A DNA stretch of 64,000 nt from the NCBI GenBank assembly GCA_019918135.1, contig WBZZ01002837.1:72501-136500 (forward strand), in the 5' to 3' direction. This stretch comes from Paulinella micropora. Taxonomy: Eukaryota; Cercozoa; Imbricatea; Euglyphida; Paulinellidae. A program made the position numbers and the translations under genes. The first letter of the stretch is position 1. Every line of letters starts with the position of its first letter. Below the pieces are notes generated by a model, which saw only the letters and a program-made list of their open reading frames with translations, did not search any database and had not been told where the DNA came from. Of the stretch, positions 41,502 through 52,234 are shown piece after piece.

Positions 41502-42066
41502 CGCTGTGAGTAGGCCGCTGGTAGCAGGAGTAGCTCGTCGTGGGTTGAGAGACGCAGGTATTGTGGGAGCCGGTCGGGGCGAGCCTGGCCAGCGCGCGCC
41601 CCCCCAGCGCGCAGGTCCCTGGCCGGGGCGCGCCGACCAGCGCGGGTGTGCTCGTGCCCCGCGTGTTCCACCAGCGCGCGCGTGCCCGTGTCTGGTGTAG
41701 GGGGGGGGCGTGCCCGTGCCACGCGTTTTCGTGCCGCGCCCTGGGGGGGGGCGTCCTCCCTTGGGCGCAGGTCTGGAGCGCGCCGGCGCCCCCGACAGGG
41801 GGGGCGCACGCCTTTCCACCCCCCCCCCCCCGCGCGTGCGGCCGCGCGCGCCAGACCTGCGGCCAAGGGAGCACGCGCTCCCCCCCCCCCCCGCGCGCGG
41901 CACGAAAACGCGTGGCACGGGCACGCCCGCTCAGGGCGGGAGCGCGCCGGTAGGGCGCGCGCAGGGGGGGGGCGCTGGCCAGGCTCGCCCCGACCGGCTC
42001 CCACAATACCTGCGTCTCGCAACCCACGACGACCTAGCTCCTGCTACTCGCGGCCTACTCGTCGCG

Positions 42067-42375
42067 ATGCCTGAGCAACAGAATTTAAGCTCCACTGCCG
42101 TGAATGCGCTGTCCCAGGACGCCCAGGAGATCCTCCGCTTGCTGTGCGACTCGGCCAAGCCCAGCGTCGATGCGAGCTATGCGCGGCAGGGGCTGCCCAG
42201 GCAGGGACCGGGCTACGTACGGGCTATCCTGGGGCAAGCGCTGAGGCACGCGGGCGTCAGCGACAGCCACCTTCCCGGCTCTGCCGACGAACGCCTACAA
42301 GTGCTGCAAGGAATCGCGCGGATCCGTGCTCGCCTCCGCGCCAGGCTGCTGGCGGAGGTGGACTATTCGGCCTAG
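42067..42375 (+). CDS. Small palindrome-borne protein, right copy
   Basis: The ATG at 42067 (MPEQQNLSSTAVNAL) gives 102 residues that match the left copy across the full length (DAQEILRLLCDSAKPSVDA, LPRQGPGYVRAILGQAL, DERLQVLQGIARIRARL). The two genes are transcribed outward from a shared ~560-base inverted-repeat spacer, which must contain two mirror-image promoters. The function is unknown. Confidence 0.65.
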   Translation: MPEQQNLSSTAVNALSQDAQEILRLLCDSAKPSVDASYARQGLPRQGPGYVRAILGQALRHAGVSDSHLPGSADERLQVLQGIARIRARLRARLLAEVDYSA

Positions 42376-42598
42376 CCGCCGGCCTGGACAGTGCTAAAGT
42401 TAGTTGTTCGGTAGGAGCTAGCCTACCGCCAACCAGCTGTCACTGTTGGCTTCCTTAAATGACTGGCTAAGCTTGGCCCGCCAGCCGTGTACCAACCGGC
42501 CCGGTCGACTTCGGCTAGGTCCGCCCGACTAGCTGACCCCCCCCCCCCCACGTGCTAGGTCCGCCTGACTAGCTGACCCCCTCGGGTACCGGCGGTGC

Positions 42599-42913
42599 GG
42601 GTAGCCACGGCGGGCCACGCCGGCACGAGGCCCGTGCCCCCCCCCCCCCCCCCCCGCGGGCGCCTCTCCCTCTTCATCCCTCCTCGCCGGCCGGCCGACC
42701 AGGGGGAGGGAGCTCCTCCCTAGGGGGACGTTCTCCCCCTGTGCCGTGGGGAGGGGGGCCCGCGTGCGCACGCCACAGGGCACGGGGGGGGGGCGCCGCG
42801 TGCCGCACACGCCCTCCGCCCGCCCCCCGCCCGCCCCCCGCCTGCCCCGGCCCAGAAGCCCAGCTCGCCCGACACGCAGCAGCACCCCCCGCGAACCCAT
42901 TCAGCCCGGCGCT
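42599..42913. other. GC-rich gap upstream of a large gene
   Basis: A 17-base poly-C run near 42,637 and repeated CCCGCCCGCCCCCCGCC sequence at ~42,815-42,845. Probably the promoter region. Confidence 0.6.
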
Positions 42914-45225
42914 ATGCACGGTACCGCGCGCGCCTATACCGTCCTGCACCCCCGGCAGCCCCCCGTCCAGCTGGTCTTCGCCGTTGAGGAGGAGCCCGGG
43001 GCCCCGCGCGCGGAACTCCGTAACGGCTGGCGTCGCTTGCTGGACTACGTGTGCGACCCCGCCCACTGCTTTCCTGCCCACCCCTGGGCCCAAGAGGCGC
43101 TGCCGCTGCTGCGGCGCGTGCTCGCCCAGCCAGACTTCCTGGCGCATTGTGCCGAACTGGACCGGCAGGAGGAGCAGGCCGCGGGCTACAGCGAGGGCCA
43201 GCTCCGGGAGCTGGCCCGGCGGGCCCCGGAGGTGCGCCTGCCGCTCCTGGACGGACCCTGGCGGAAGGGCGACTGGGCTAGCCTCCGCGAGGTTGTAGCC
43301 GCGCTCAGCGCCGCGACGGACCCTTACCAGCACTTCCAGGCGCAGCAGGACGCCGCACTGCTGCACGGGCACGACCTGGGGAGCCCGGGGGGCGGCGGCG
43401 ACGAGACCTCGAGCCGCCGGTGGCTGCGCCTCCACCCCTACACCCAAGTGGTGCACACGGCGCGTGCAGCGCTGGCCTCGGAGCTGCTGGGTGGTGGGCA
43501 GAGTAGGCCGCGGGCCCGGGCTCGCAAGAAGCACAAGGGCGAGGAGCGCGCGCGCGGCGTACTGGTGCCGGCGGCGCTGGCGGACCTAGCGGCCCGGGAC
43601 GAGCCCGTTGTGCTGAACGTGCTGGCCCGCCAGCTGCTGCTGCGAGAGGCAGGGGACCTGCAGGCCGTGGTAGCGGAGCTGCGAGAGTCGACGCGCTGGC
43701 AGCCCGGGACGCTGGGCTGGTCGCTGCCGGCGGCCGGACGCGGGGCGCTCGTGGCCAGCCAACGCTTCTGCTCCTGCCTGTACGTCGCGGCGACGGCGAC
43801 GCAGGCCGCGGCCGCGGCCGGCAGCGTGGAGAGCCTGGGCGGCCTCCAGCAGCGCCAGGTGCTGCACTCGGTGCTGGACACGCTGCGGGCCCTGCAGGAC
43901 CAGCTGCTGGGCTGCGGCGCCGGCCTGGTGGCCAAGCAGCGCTGGCTGTACGTGCTGTACCAATGGGCCAGGGTGTGGGAGAAGACCGGCCAGGCGCTGA
44001 GCGCGGCCGCCCTGGAGCTGTACCGCACGGCGCTAGAGGTCCTGCCGCTGGGGCTGGCCCCGGTGCTCCGGGCCCCGCACACGGCGGACAGGGGCGCGGC
44101 GCTGCTGCAAGTGGACCCCGCCAGCCGGGACCGCCGGCTGGCGGTGCTGCCCTTGTTGGGTTCCGGGCTGGGCAGACGGGGGGCGCAGACCTTTTGCTTT
44201 GCCGCCGACGCCCGGGGCGAGCTGCAACACCGGGCCTGCCCCCTGCGCCTGCTGGCCGACAGGGCGCGGGGGCGCCTGTACCTGCCCGTGCACTGCGCGC
44301 CCGGCACGAGGGACGTGGCGACGCCGGGGGAGGCGGTGCAGGAGACCCGCCGGGCGCTGCAGGCCCTGGCCCGGTCGCGCTGCGTGGACCCGGCGAGTTC
44401 GGACCTGTTGGCGAGCCTGCCCCGAGCGTGGACGGGCCCGTGGGGCCACGGGGCCCGGCCGGCCCACGGCTGGCGCTGCTGCCCGACACGTTTGCCACCG
44501 GCGCGGAGGAGGAGGATTGCTCGTTGACGGACTACCTGGTCTACCTAGGCACGACCCTCGCCGGCGGCACGGCGCACCTCGGCGGGGCCTGGCCGGGGCG
44601 CGCGGACGAGGGAGGGGGTGCGGCCTGGTTCGTGGCGCAGCCGGCGCAGTCGGTGCGGACTTTGGCCGAGCAGCAGGCAATAGAGGAGCTGGCCCACAGC
44701 CCCGTCGTCTGCGAGTGCTGGGCCGGCCGCGGCCGCTGCACCGAGTGGCTCCGGCGTTGGTGGGGGGAGTCCGGCGGGGAGCGCCTGCAACTCGTGGTCG
44801 ACGCGCGGGCCGCGTGGGACCAGCTGCGGCCCGCCGACGCCACCGACCACACGGACCAGGGCCGGGCCCAGTTGTTTGTGCTGGCCGCGTACCTGGGGCG
44901 CCGGGCGGCGGCCGTCCCGGACCAGCCAGCCCCGGCGGAGCACGGGGCCCCGGCGGAAACTCCCGGGGTGGAGGACGAACCGGAGTCGAGGTCCGAGGAC
45001 GAGTCGGAGTCCGAGGACGAGTCGGAGTCGGGGGAGGGCGCGCCGGAGGGGGGCGAGCCCGGCGGGGAAGCTCGGGACGAGCCAGCAGAGCCCCTGCTGG
45101 GGGGGGGGGACAAGGGGGTAGAAACGAGGCCGGGGGGCCCTAGGCCTGCAGGTCGGAGCGAAGCCAGGGGGAGATTGCTGGGGAGGGAGCCCGCCTCCCC
45201 TGTGCGCTCGGTACCAGGGAATTGA
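42914..45225 (+). CDS. Large unknown protein with acidic tail, one frameshift
   Basis: The ATG at 42914 (MHGTARAYTVLHPRQPPVQL) starts ~510 residues in one frame, Ala/Leu-rich and helical, with a basic RPRARARKKHKGEERAR patch that could be a nuclear localisation signal. Near 44,440-44,460 the reading passes to another frame (LALLPDTFATGAEEEDCS, WFVAQPAQSVRTLAEQQ). It ends after a long Ser/Glu/Asp tract (~44,970-45,040) and a Gly/Pro/Arg-rich tail at 45225. The total is ~770 codons. No domain is recognised. Its size, composition and single indel resemble the gene at 49449, but I see no clear homology. Confidence 0.6.
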
Positions 45226-45377
45226 GGGAGGGGGCGCGTCGTCTTTCCCCCCCCCCCCCCCCCGGCCTGTCCACTTGGAGCTGGATCCAGGTATTTCGGT
45301 CGCGTTCTTGGGTGCCGGCTAGTTTTAAAAAAAGTACGGCCAACTCTTTCCTTCCTTCTCGCTGGCGGATTTCGTAC

Positions 45378-45809
45378 ATGGCCCACCGCCCAGGCGCCAA
45401 GCAGGGGGCGGCTCAGTACGCACAGAAGGCCGTGCGGGGCGACGCCCGGTCGCAGTGGCACCTGGGGCTCTGCTACTCGGAAGGCGTGGGCGTGGCCCCA
45501 GACTTGGCCACGGCGGTGCAGTGGTATGCTCGGGCGGCTGCGCAGGGCTACGCGCCCGCCCAGTACGCGCTCGCTGCCCGTTACCAGAGGGGCCGGGGCG
45601 TGGCGCAAGACACTGCCCAGGCCGTGGAGTGGTACGGACGAGCGGCGGCCCAGCACCACCTCGGTTCCCTGCGGATGCTGGGCCTGCTGTACTATTTTGG
45701 CTACGGGGTGGCCAAGGACCGCGCCACGGCCCAGGTGTGGTTCACGCGAGCGGCCGCGCAGGGCGACGCCAGCGCCGTGCGGTGGCTCGCGAGGCAGGGC
45801 CTGCACTAG
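45378..45809 (+). CDS. Sel1-repeat protein
   Basis: The ATG at 45378 (MAHRPGAKQGAAQYAQKA) gives 143 residues made of three clear Sel1-like repeats: SQWHLGLCYSEGVGVAPDLA, AQYALAARYQRGRGVAQDTA and SLRMLGLLYYFGYGVAKDRA, each followed by TAVQWYARAAAQG-type helices. A partial fourth unit (SAVRWLARQG) ends the protein. Sel1 repeats form alpha-solenoids that mediate protein binding, including in ER-associated degradation adaptors. The frame is open upstream to 45222, but that part is not repeat-like, so the internal ATG is preferred. No signal peptide is present. Confidence 0.85.
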   Translation: MAHRPGAKQGAAQYAQKAVRGDARSQWHLGLCYSEGVGVAPDLATAVQWYARAAAQGYAPAQYALAARYQRGRGVAQDTAQAVEWYGRAAAQHHLGSLRMLGLLYYFGYGVAKDRATAQVWFTRAAAQGDASAVRWLARQGLH

Positions 45810-46986
45810 AGCTAGCACTTGCTAGCTACGCGGGTGTGTTGTACCTCGAGCGGCGGGACGCGGCTACTACGGGGCGGGTGCTGGGGGCCCCCACAACACT
45901 CTGGCTCTTCAATCCCTACCACTCTCCTCTGCACTCCCCTTCACCAAGAGCAGCTGCGGCACACCTCATCAGTGGGGGGGGGGGGGGGTACGCTTTTCCT
46001 CTGGTCCGCCGGCGGACAACGGCGCACCCCTGTCTCTCTCTCCTGCTCGCTCGGGCTCTGGCCTTCGCGGGATCTCGTCACCCCCCAGGGGGGGGGCAAA
46101 AGGCGGGGGAAGCCAAGCCAGTGTAAAAGAAAGGAATTCTTTTTATTAAAGCCAGACGTGCTTAAGCTAAGGCAAGCGTGCAAGAAAGAAAATCCTCGAC
46201 AAAAAAGCCAGACGCTCTGACGCTTGGCAGGGAGAACTAGCAGGTGCCAGGACGGGGCTCGGGGGGTCTTGGTCCGCCGCGAGTGCTGTCCCTGCCCCGA
46301 ACCTAGGCCTGCTGCAGGAGGTCAGAGGAGGGACGAGTGCCCCGCGAAGAGGAGAGCCCCCCCCCCCTGGCCTCCTGCGCGCGGCCACCGAGGTAGCCGG
46401 CCCACGCTGCCTCTCTCCCCCGAGCCGCCTGCCACCGCCAGCCACGCACCCCGCCCCCCCCCCGTCCGGGGCCGGCACGCGCGCGTGCCGGGGGGGGGGG
46501 GGCGGCCGGCCCGCGGCCCCTTCTTGGCTGGCGCGCCCGCGTCTATTTGCGCCAGGGTCCTGCGCGCCAGAGCTGCCAGGCCGCGTCTTCTGGCCTCGGG
46601 CCGGCCGGCCAGACGGGATAGTCGGGTGGGGGCCTAGGCCACCTCTTGGACTTGTCCTTGCGCTTCTTGAACATGGCCAACGCGGGTAGCAGGCACAGCG
46701 CCAATTGTGCCACCTACAACGTCGCGGGCGTGGCCGGGGGTGGGCAGGGGGGAGGGGAGGCGGCGCCGGACACACGGCAGTGCGGAGGAGAGTCTTCTTT
46801 CTCCCCCCCCTGCGCCCCCCTCTTCCGCCTCGCGCCAGCGGGCCCGCTGGCACGTCCCCCCCCCCCCCCCCCTCCGTGCGCCCCCCGGGCCTGCCCGGCC
46901 GTGGGCCTGCCCGGCCGTGGGCCAGCGCGGCCGGGGGTCAGAACGGCGCCGGCGACCGCACGGAGTCGCGGTCGGAGGCACAAAGG
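45810..46986. other. Gap without a supported gene
   Basis: Over 1 kb of GC-rich DNA with poly-G (~45,975), poly-C and G runs (~46,490). Several long frames exist on both strands, but all are Pro/Arg/Ala/Gly-rich and have no motif. The CA-rich A-tract near 46,130 may be a polyadenylation region. Confidence 0.55.
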
Positions 46987-47433
46987 ATGCTGCCGAAGTG
47001 GGAAGTTCTGCTAGCCGGGCTGGGGCTGCCCGACACGGTCCCCGCGCTAGCGTCTGTGCTGTGCGGGCCGCTCGCGCTGTTGCTGTTGTGGTACCTAGCC
47101 TGCTCGCTCCTGGGCGCGGTGGAGAACGCCCAGCACCAGCTGGCCCGGGACCAGGAGGCCGAGCGGTCGCGGCGTGAGCTGGAACGCCTGCTCGGGCTCA
47201 GTGCGCGCCTGGAACGGGACAGACAGCACTGGCGGCAAGGGCTAGCGTGCCTCCGGGAGGTGCTCAACACACTGGACCAGGCCCAAAGAAGCCTAGCCGA
47301 AGTCCGCGCGGGTCTGGAGTCACTGTGTCAGTCCGCCGGTGGCCAGCCAGGGCACGGGGGTGAGCCGGGGCACTTGCCGTGCCTGCACGAGCAGGCTCAC
47401 TGGCAGGCAGAAGAAGACGAAGGCTCTGACTAG
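46987..47433 (+). CDS. Small single-pass membrane protein with coiled coil
   Basis: The ATG at 46987 gives 148 residues. A hydrophobic segment (VLCGPLALLLLWYLACSLLG, ~residues 24-43) is followed by a long helical, charged region with heptad spacing (LARDQEAERSRRELERLLGL and onward to ~115), then an acidic tail with Cys and His. The layout is that of a membrane-anchored coiled-coil protein with the bulk on one side. The frame extends upstream to 46705, but that part is poly-C translation. No family is assigned. Confidence 0.6.
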   Translation: MLPKWEVLLAGLGLPDTVPALASVLCGPLALLLLWYLACSLLGAVENAQHQLARDQEAERSRRELERLLGLSARLERDRQHWRQGLACLREVLNTLDQAQRSLAEVRAGLESLCQSAGGQPGHGGEPGHLPCLHEQAHWQAEEDEGSD

Positions 47434-47539
47434 CCACCCACCGTAGCGCTGGCGGCCGTCCGCACAGTTCTGCCTCTTCTTGATTAAACAGTGTGGGCAC
47501 TTCAGGCCTGGCCCGGGGGCGCCGGAGGAGGTCTGTGTT

Positions 47540-47540
<1 letters not shown>

Positions 47541-47583
<43 letters not shown>
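47541..47583. repeat. (GA)n microsatellite
   Basis: Uninterrupted GA repeat of about 42 bases between converging genes. Confidence 0.95.
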
Positions 47584-47585
<2 letters not shown>

Positions 47586-47620
47586 GCTTTTTATCTACCT
47601 GAGCACGCAGGGGGGGGGGA

Positions 47621-49140
47621 CTACCGGGCGGGCGCGGGCCGGGTGCAGACAAAGTCAATGACGTAGCAGGCGGCCAGCAGGCTGCAGACCATGTGGCGCC
47701 GGGTGGGGTCCTGCGTGGCCAGATCACGCGCTAACTCCGCCAGGGCCGAGGAGGCATCATCGTCCCCGGGCGGGTGCTCGGGGACCGGCGGCAGCCCCCC
47801 CACGGCGCGCCCGGACGGGTGTTCGGCGGCCGGCGGCAGCCCCCCCGCGGCGCGCCCGTACGGGTGCTCGGCGACCGGCGGCAGCCACGCCGCGACGACG
47901 CCCCCGGGCGGGTGCCAGGGAACCGGCAGTCGCCGGTCCTCGACGCCCAACGGTTCCTGGACGGCGGCGCGGGGCTGGGCGGCGCGCTGCCGGGCGGCCC
48001 TGGCTTCTAGTGCTTGGAACTCCGGGCGCCGGCGAATAAAGAGTTCGGAGTAGAGCCACAGCTGCGCGTCCGTGGGCCCGCCGGCCTGGCCGGGCCGCAG
48101 CGCCTGCCACCACTGCTTGCGCTCGGCGGCCGCGGCCTCGCCCGCCGACCCCGGGTGCAGCATTTCGTAGGCCGCCGTCCAGGCGCCCAACGCCCGCCCG
48201 GGCTGTAACAAGGGCCGGAGCTCGGGGCGCGTCTGGCACGCGGTATAGAACTCGGCCGCGAGTTCCGGGTCGAAGTAGCCCAGGGCGTGGCCAAAGCGGT
48301 CGTGGTAAGCAAAGAGGTTGGCAACCACGAGGGTCGGCGCGGCGTGTGCATCCACGCCTAGGCCAAAGATGGCGTGCCGCAACCGGAAGGCGGGGGCCGG
48401 GGCATCCCCGCTCGCGCACTCGCGGCACAAGGTCTCGAACGCACTGCGCACGGCCACGTCCCGGCCGCCCACGCGCTCGTCCACCAGGCCCCCCCCGCGT
48501 CCAACAACCACACCTCCCGGACGGGCCGGTAGGACTGCAGGCACGCCCGCAGCAGCTGGCGCAGCGCCCGGCCGGCCCCCCGGTCCGCCGCCCGGCCGGG
48601 GCTCGCAAACACTAGGAGCTCTGTGCCCTGCGCGTGGGACAAGGCCTCCGATTCTTCCAGCAGGGTTTGGTACTTGAAGTCGGGCCGGGCGAGCGCCTCC
48701 TCCGCGGCCTGCTGCCCCCGGTGCCCCGGTGGTAGCAGGCCCGCAAAGTCGTGGGTCAGGGCGTGGACCAGCTCCGCGTGGGTGTGGGGCTTGAGGCGCA
48801 GCGTGCCCGGCAGGCCCGGCGCCGCGCCCGCCAGCACAAAGGCCAGGTACTGGGCTAGAGCTTCCGGCCCCAGGCCGCCGCGCACACAGACCCCCTCGCG
48901 CGTGTAGCAGCCCCTGGCGAGCGCGGCCCGGTACTCGGCTAGCTCGTAGCCCGCCGCCAGGACCACCCAACGCCCCGCTAGCTCGCCGGCCCGCTCGGGC
49001 TGGCCGCGTTTGGTCGCCGCGAAGCCCAGGGCCATGGCCGTATCACCGCCGCCGCCCGCGCCTACCACCACGCGGGTGGGGGCCGCAGCGGGGGCTCCGC
49101 CGGCCGGAGGCACAGCGGACTGCGGCGCGAGCCCGCCCAT
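47621..49140 (-). CDS. DUF1152-like protein, one frameshift
   Basis: I chose the ATG at 49140 (MGGLAPQSAVPPAGG). TRVVVGAGGGGDTAMALGFA matches the DUF1152 signature (V.G.GGGGD...A...A). Further on, VREVWLLDAGG, then in another frame (shift at the C8 run near 48,488) DVAVRSAFETLCREC and IFGLGVDAHA match the family's D.GGD, SPLxDA and G.GxDGE segments. The remainder (HALGYFDPELAAEFYTACQT) is helical. Three tandem ~19-residue repeats (PPVAEHPYGRAAGGL type) precede the C-terminus. DUF1152 proteins occur in bacteria and archaea, and their role is not established. One indel at a homopolymer separates the two halves. Confidence 0.6.
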
Positions 49141-49260
49141 CGGGGTGCGGGGCCGCGTCAAATGTCTGCGCTACCGTACTTGGCCGGCGGGCGGGGCTGG
49201 GGGGCGGGGCCGGGGGGGGGCGACGGTGGCCAGAGGGAGGGACACGCTCTCCCCGGGCGG

Positions 49261-49297
<37 letters not shown>

Positions 49298-49448
49298 GAA
49301 GGACCGGGGGAGGGAAGGCCCCGCCCCCTTGGACCAGGAGGGGAGCCAGGCAGAGAGAGGGGGAGGGGCGGGGTGCGGCTGGCGGAGGGCCGTCAGGCCA
49401 GTGGGTGGCTGACGCACCCCGGTGGTCGTGGCAGAAAGAGCGCCGCGG
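49141..49448. repeat. 35-base poly-G run in divergent promoter
   Basis: The gap between the DUF1152 gene and the next plus-strand gene holds a run of 35 consecutive G at 49,262-49,296, one of the longest homopolymers in the window and a strong G-quadruplex candidate. It sits between two divergent starts. Confidence 0.9.
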
Positions 49449-52234
49449 ATGGAGGACCAGACCTCCCCGGCCAGCGCGGCCACGGCGGACGGACCCCCGC
49501 CGCTGGAGGATCGAGACGCCGATATCATGGCGGAGCTCTGTGAAATGCTAGACGTGGAACTGGGCGGGGCCGAGCGGAGCGCGGATCCCTGGGGAAGAGA
49601 CGTGCCCCCCCCCCGGGCACCCGCCCAGGCGCAGGCCGAGCCGCCCCGCGTGCCGATGAGGCAGGCCGACGCAGATACTTGGGCGGGCGCCGAGCTCCTG
49701 CCAGTGCCCACTCAGGCCGGGCCGCTCCCTGCGCGGGCGGAGGAGGCCGAGCCCCCCCGAGCGTGGGCGGAGGAGGCCGAGCCACTCCCTGCGCGGGCGG
49801 AGGAGCCCGAGCCCCCCCGAGCGTGGGCGGACGGGGGGGCGTCCCCCGCCCCGGTGCCAGCGCAGGCGGACGCCGGGCCGCCCCGAGCGTGGGCGGACAC
49901 GGGGGCGCCCCCCGCCCCGGTGCCAGCGCAAGCGGACGCCGGGCCGCCCCGAGCGTGGGCGGACGGGGGGGCGTCCCCCGCCCCGGTGCCAGCGCAGGCG
50001 GACGCCGGGCCGCCCCGAGCGTGGGCGGACACGGGGGCGCCCCCCGCCCCGGTGCCAGCGCAAGCGGACGCCGGGCCGCCCCGAGCGTGGGCGGACGGGG
50101 GGGCGTCCCCCGCCCCGGTGCCAGCGCAGGCGGGCCCCCGGCTGCCCCCCGCGCCGCCGGACGGGGCGAACGCCCAGCTCCCGGATACCCTCCGGAGCCA
50201 CGCCGCCGGGCTGACCCCGGGGGATCCGCCCCCCGGTTCCCCCCCCGAGACCTCCGGCGGGGCTCCGGAGGGCGCCCGGCCCCCGGGGGGGCCGGGGGGC
50301 GGACGCTACGGGGGCGGAGGCGGGGCTCGGGGGGTGGCCCGGCGGGGGCCAGCCCGGCGGCGTGGCTGGGGGGAGGGGCGCGCCGGCCGCTGCAGACGGA
50401 GACCGACTGGGCCTGGTGGAACGAGGTGCACGCCAGCAAGCACGGGGGCTCGTTGCTGCGCTATGACACGGACAGCGCGCGGGTGGTGTTCCGCCACGGC
50501 GAGACGCCCTCCCGCGGCGCCGAGGCCGACAGCGTCATCGGCGAGTGCCCCTCCGGGGTCTGCGTCTTGTACAGCGGGCAGCGGGCGCACTCGTACAGCC
50601 CCAAGGAGAACAGGCCCATGCCGATTCGTTCGCGCCAGTGCGTGCCCGCCTGGGTGCTGCGCTGTTTCCACCGCCACCCCGGCACGGCGAGCGCGCGCGG
50701 GTCCGCCCAGCCCCCGCGCAAGGTGCAGTACGAAATACCGTTGCTGCCGCCAGAGCTGCTGGACCTCTGCGCCGGGCTGGGCGACGAGAGCCGCACCTCT
50801 ACCCGGGCTGGACCTGACGACCGCCCACCAGTGGCACCTGCTCCTCTTCTACGCGTGCCTCGAAACCCTGATCGGCCCCCCGCCCTGGGAAAGCCCCCGC
50901 GAGCCACGGTCCTGCAGCTGGTCGCAGGTGCTGCTGGACAAACTGCACTGCCGGCGCACCGAAGGCGCCCCGGCCACGGAGGACGGGGCGGCGCGCGAGG
51001 AGCTCCTGCCGGCCCAGGTGGCCCAGAACCTGGCCCAGCTGCTCAGGCTGGTGCTGGCGGTGCAGGTCGCCGAGGACGACGTGCAGCAGCTCTGTGTCTA
51101 CGCCCGCCGCAACGCCTTCCTGGTCCGGAGTTACCTGTCGGGCGCCGTGGTGGGAGCGGTCCTGAACCCCTTCTTGGCCCAGCTGCCGGCGGCGGAGGAC
51201 CACAACGTGAGCCTCATGTTCGACAGCGATGCGGTAGGGCTGCTGTGCGCGGCCCGGCACCTCCGGCCCGGGGAGGCGCTGTCCCTACCGCTGGAGCCGG
51301 AGGCCCGCTTCGCCACCGACGGCCGGCCGGCCCCCGAGGACCCCGACCCCGCCCTCGAGAGCCACTACGGACGGCCCACGGCGGCCTCGCTGCTGCAGCT
51401 GGAGGCCCGCACCTGGGAGCAGGTGCTGTCTTTGTCGGCCGCTATCGCCCCGCGGGCGCTGCCGGCCGCCGCCGAGCGAGACCTCATCGTGCAGCTCAGC
51501 CTGTACGTGGCGAGCGACCTGGCCACCGCGTGGGGCTGGCAGACGCACACCCAGTCGGCCATCCTGCGGGCCGAGCGGCACGGCCAGCCCCCGGAGCACG
51601 GGAGCCGCGCGGCCTGGTGGCAGGACCTGACGGCGCTGGAGGACGCCCCCGCGGGCCTGGCCCTACACCTGGCCCTGCTGAACGGCTTCATGCTGCTGCT
51701 ACACCGGCGCGGGGCCAAGTCCTTTGTCGAGGCCCTGGCCGGCGTCCCGGAGGCCGTCGACGGGCGCCAGGCGGGCGCGGCCGATTTTCGCTACGCGCAG
51801 CAGATCTTCTGGCTGCGGACGCTGACCGCCCAGCTCGCCAACACCGCGCGCCTGTTCTTCGAGGCAGCCCCGCACGCGCTGTACACGGACGCCAAGGCCC
51901 CGGCCTCCGGCCCGACGCACGACCTGCGCCTGTGCGTGCGCCTGTTGCTGTCGGTGCTCGTGCTCTACCGCCACCTAGAGCACGTCAAGGTCACCCTGCT
52001 GCAGGAGGCCAGGCGGGGGGGCGACGCCCGGGAGGCGTGCTGGCGGAGCACTTGTCGGCCGCGGTGTGGTCGTTGCCCGGCGCGCACACGCACGCGTCCG
52101 AGCAATTGCGCGAACGACTGGAGTGCAGCCTGGACCTGTTCCCCGTCTCGTACCTGAAGCAGGACCAGCGAGAGCGCTGCATCAACGACATGGAAGCTGC
52201 CTACGCCCTGAGCCTCAAGCGTCCCCGGAAATAG
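49449..52234 (+). CDS. Large protein with 22-residue tandem repeats, three frameshifts
   Basis: The ATG at 49449 (MEDQTSPASAATADG) leads through AELCEMLDVELGG and a repeat array to a ~600-residue globular part. The array has five 66-base units (22 residues, type ADGGASPAPVPAQADAGPPR) from 49,829 to ~50,125, preceded by degenerate EEAEPPRAWA units. The reading changes frame near 50,290 (G-runs), near 50,790 and near 52,016 (G7). The globular pieces are TDWAWWNEVHASKHGG, HQWHLLLFYACLETLIGPPP, LPAAAERDLIVQLSLYVASD and, last, RERCINDMEAAYALSLKRPR. No domain is recognised with confidence. A faint SET-like GLLCAARHLRPGEAL is not enough to call. Confidence 0.55.

Larger units (their letters stand above)
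41003..42598. repeat. ~1.6 kb imperfect palindrome carrying two divergent sister genes
   Basis: The left arm (from GCACCGCCGGTACCGG at 41,003) is the reverse complement, with divergence, of the right arm ending at ~42,598. Paired segments include AGTCAGGCGGACCTAG/CTAGGTCCGCCCGACT, ACAGCTGGTT...GGTAGGCTAG and its complement at 42,415, the two coding regions, and near the centre GGCGTGCCCGTGCCACGCG with its complement at ~41,920. The centre of symmetry is about 41,815. Confidence 0.9.

Noticed and set aside
51180..51300. SET-domain-like GLLCAARHLRPGEAL in the large repeat protein
   Set aside because: Only the terminal A.R.I..GEEL-like piece is present. No NHS or GxG motifs.
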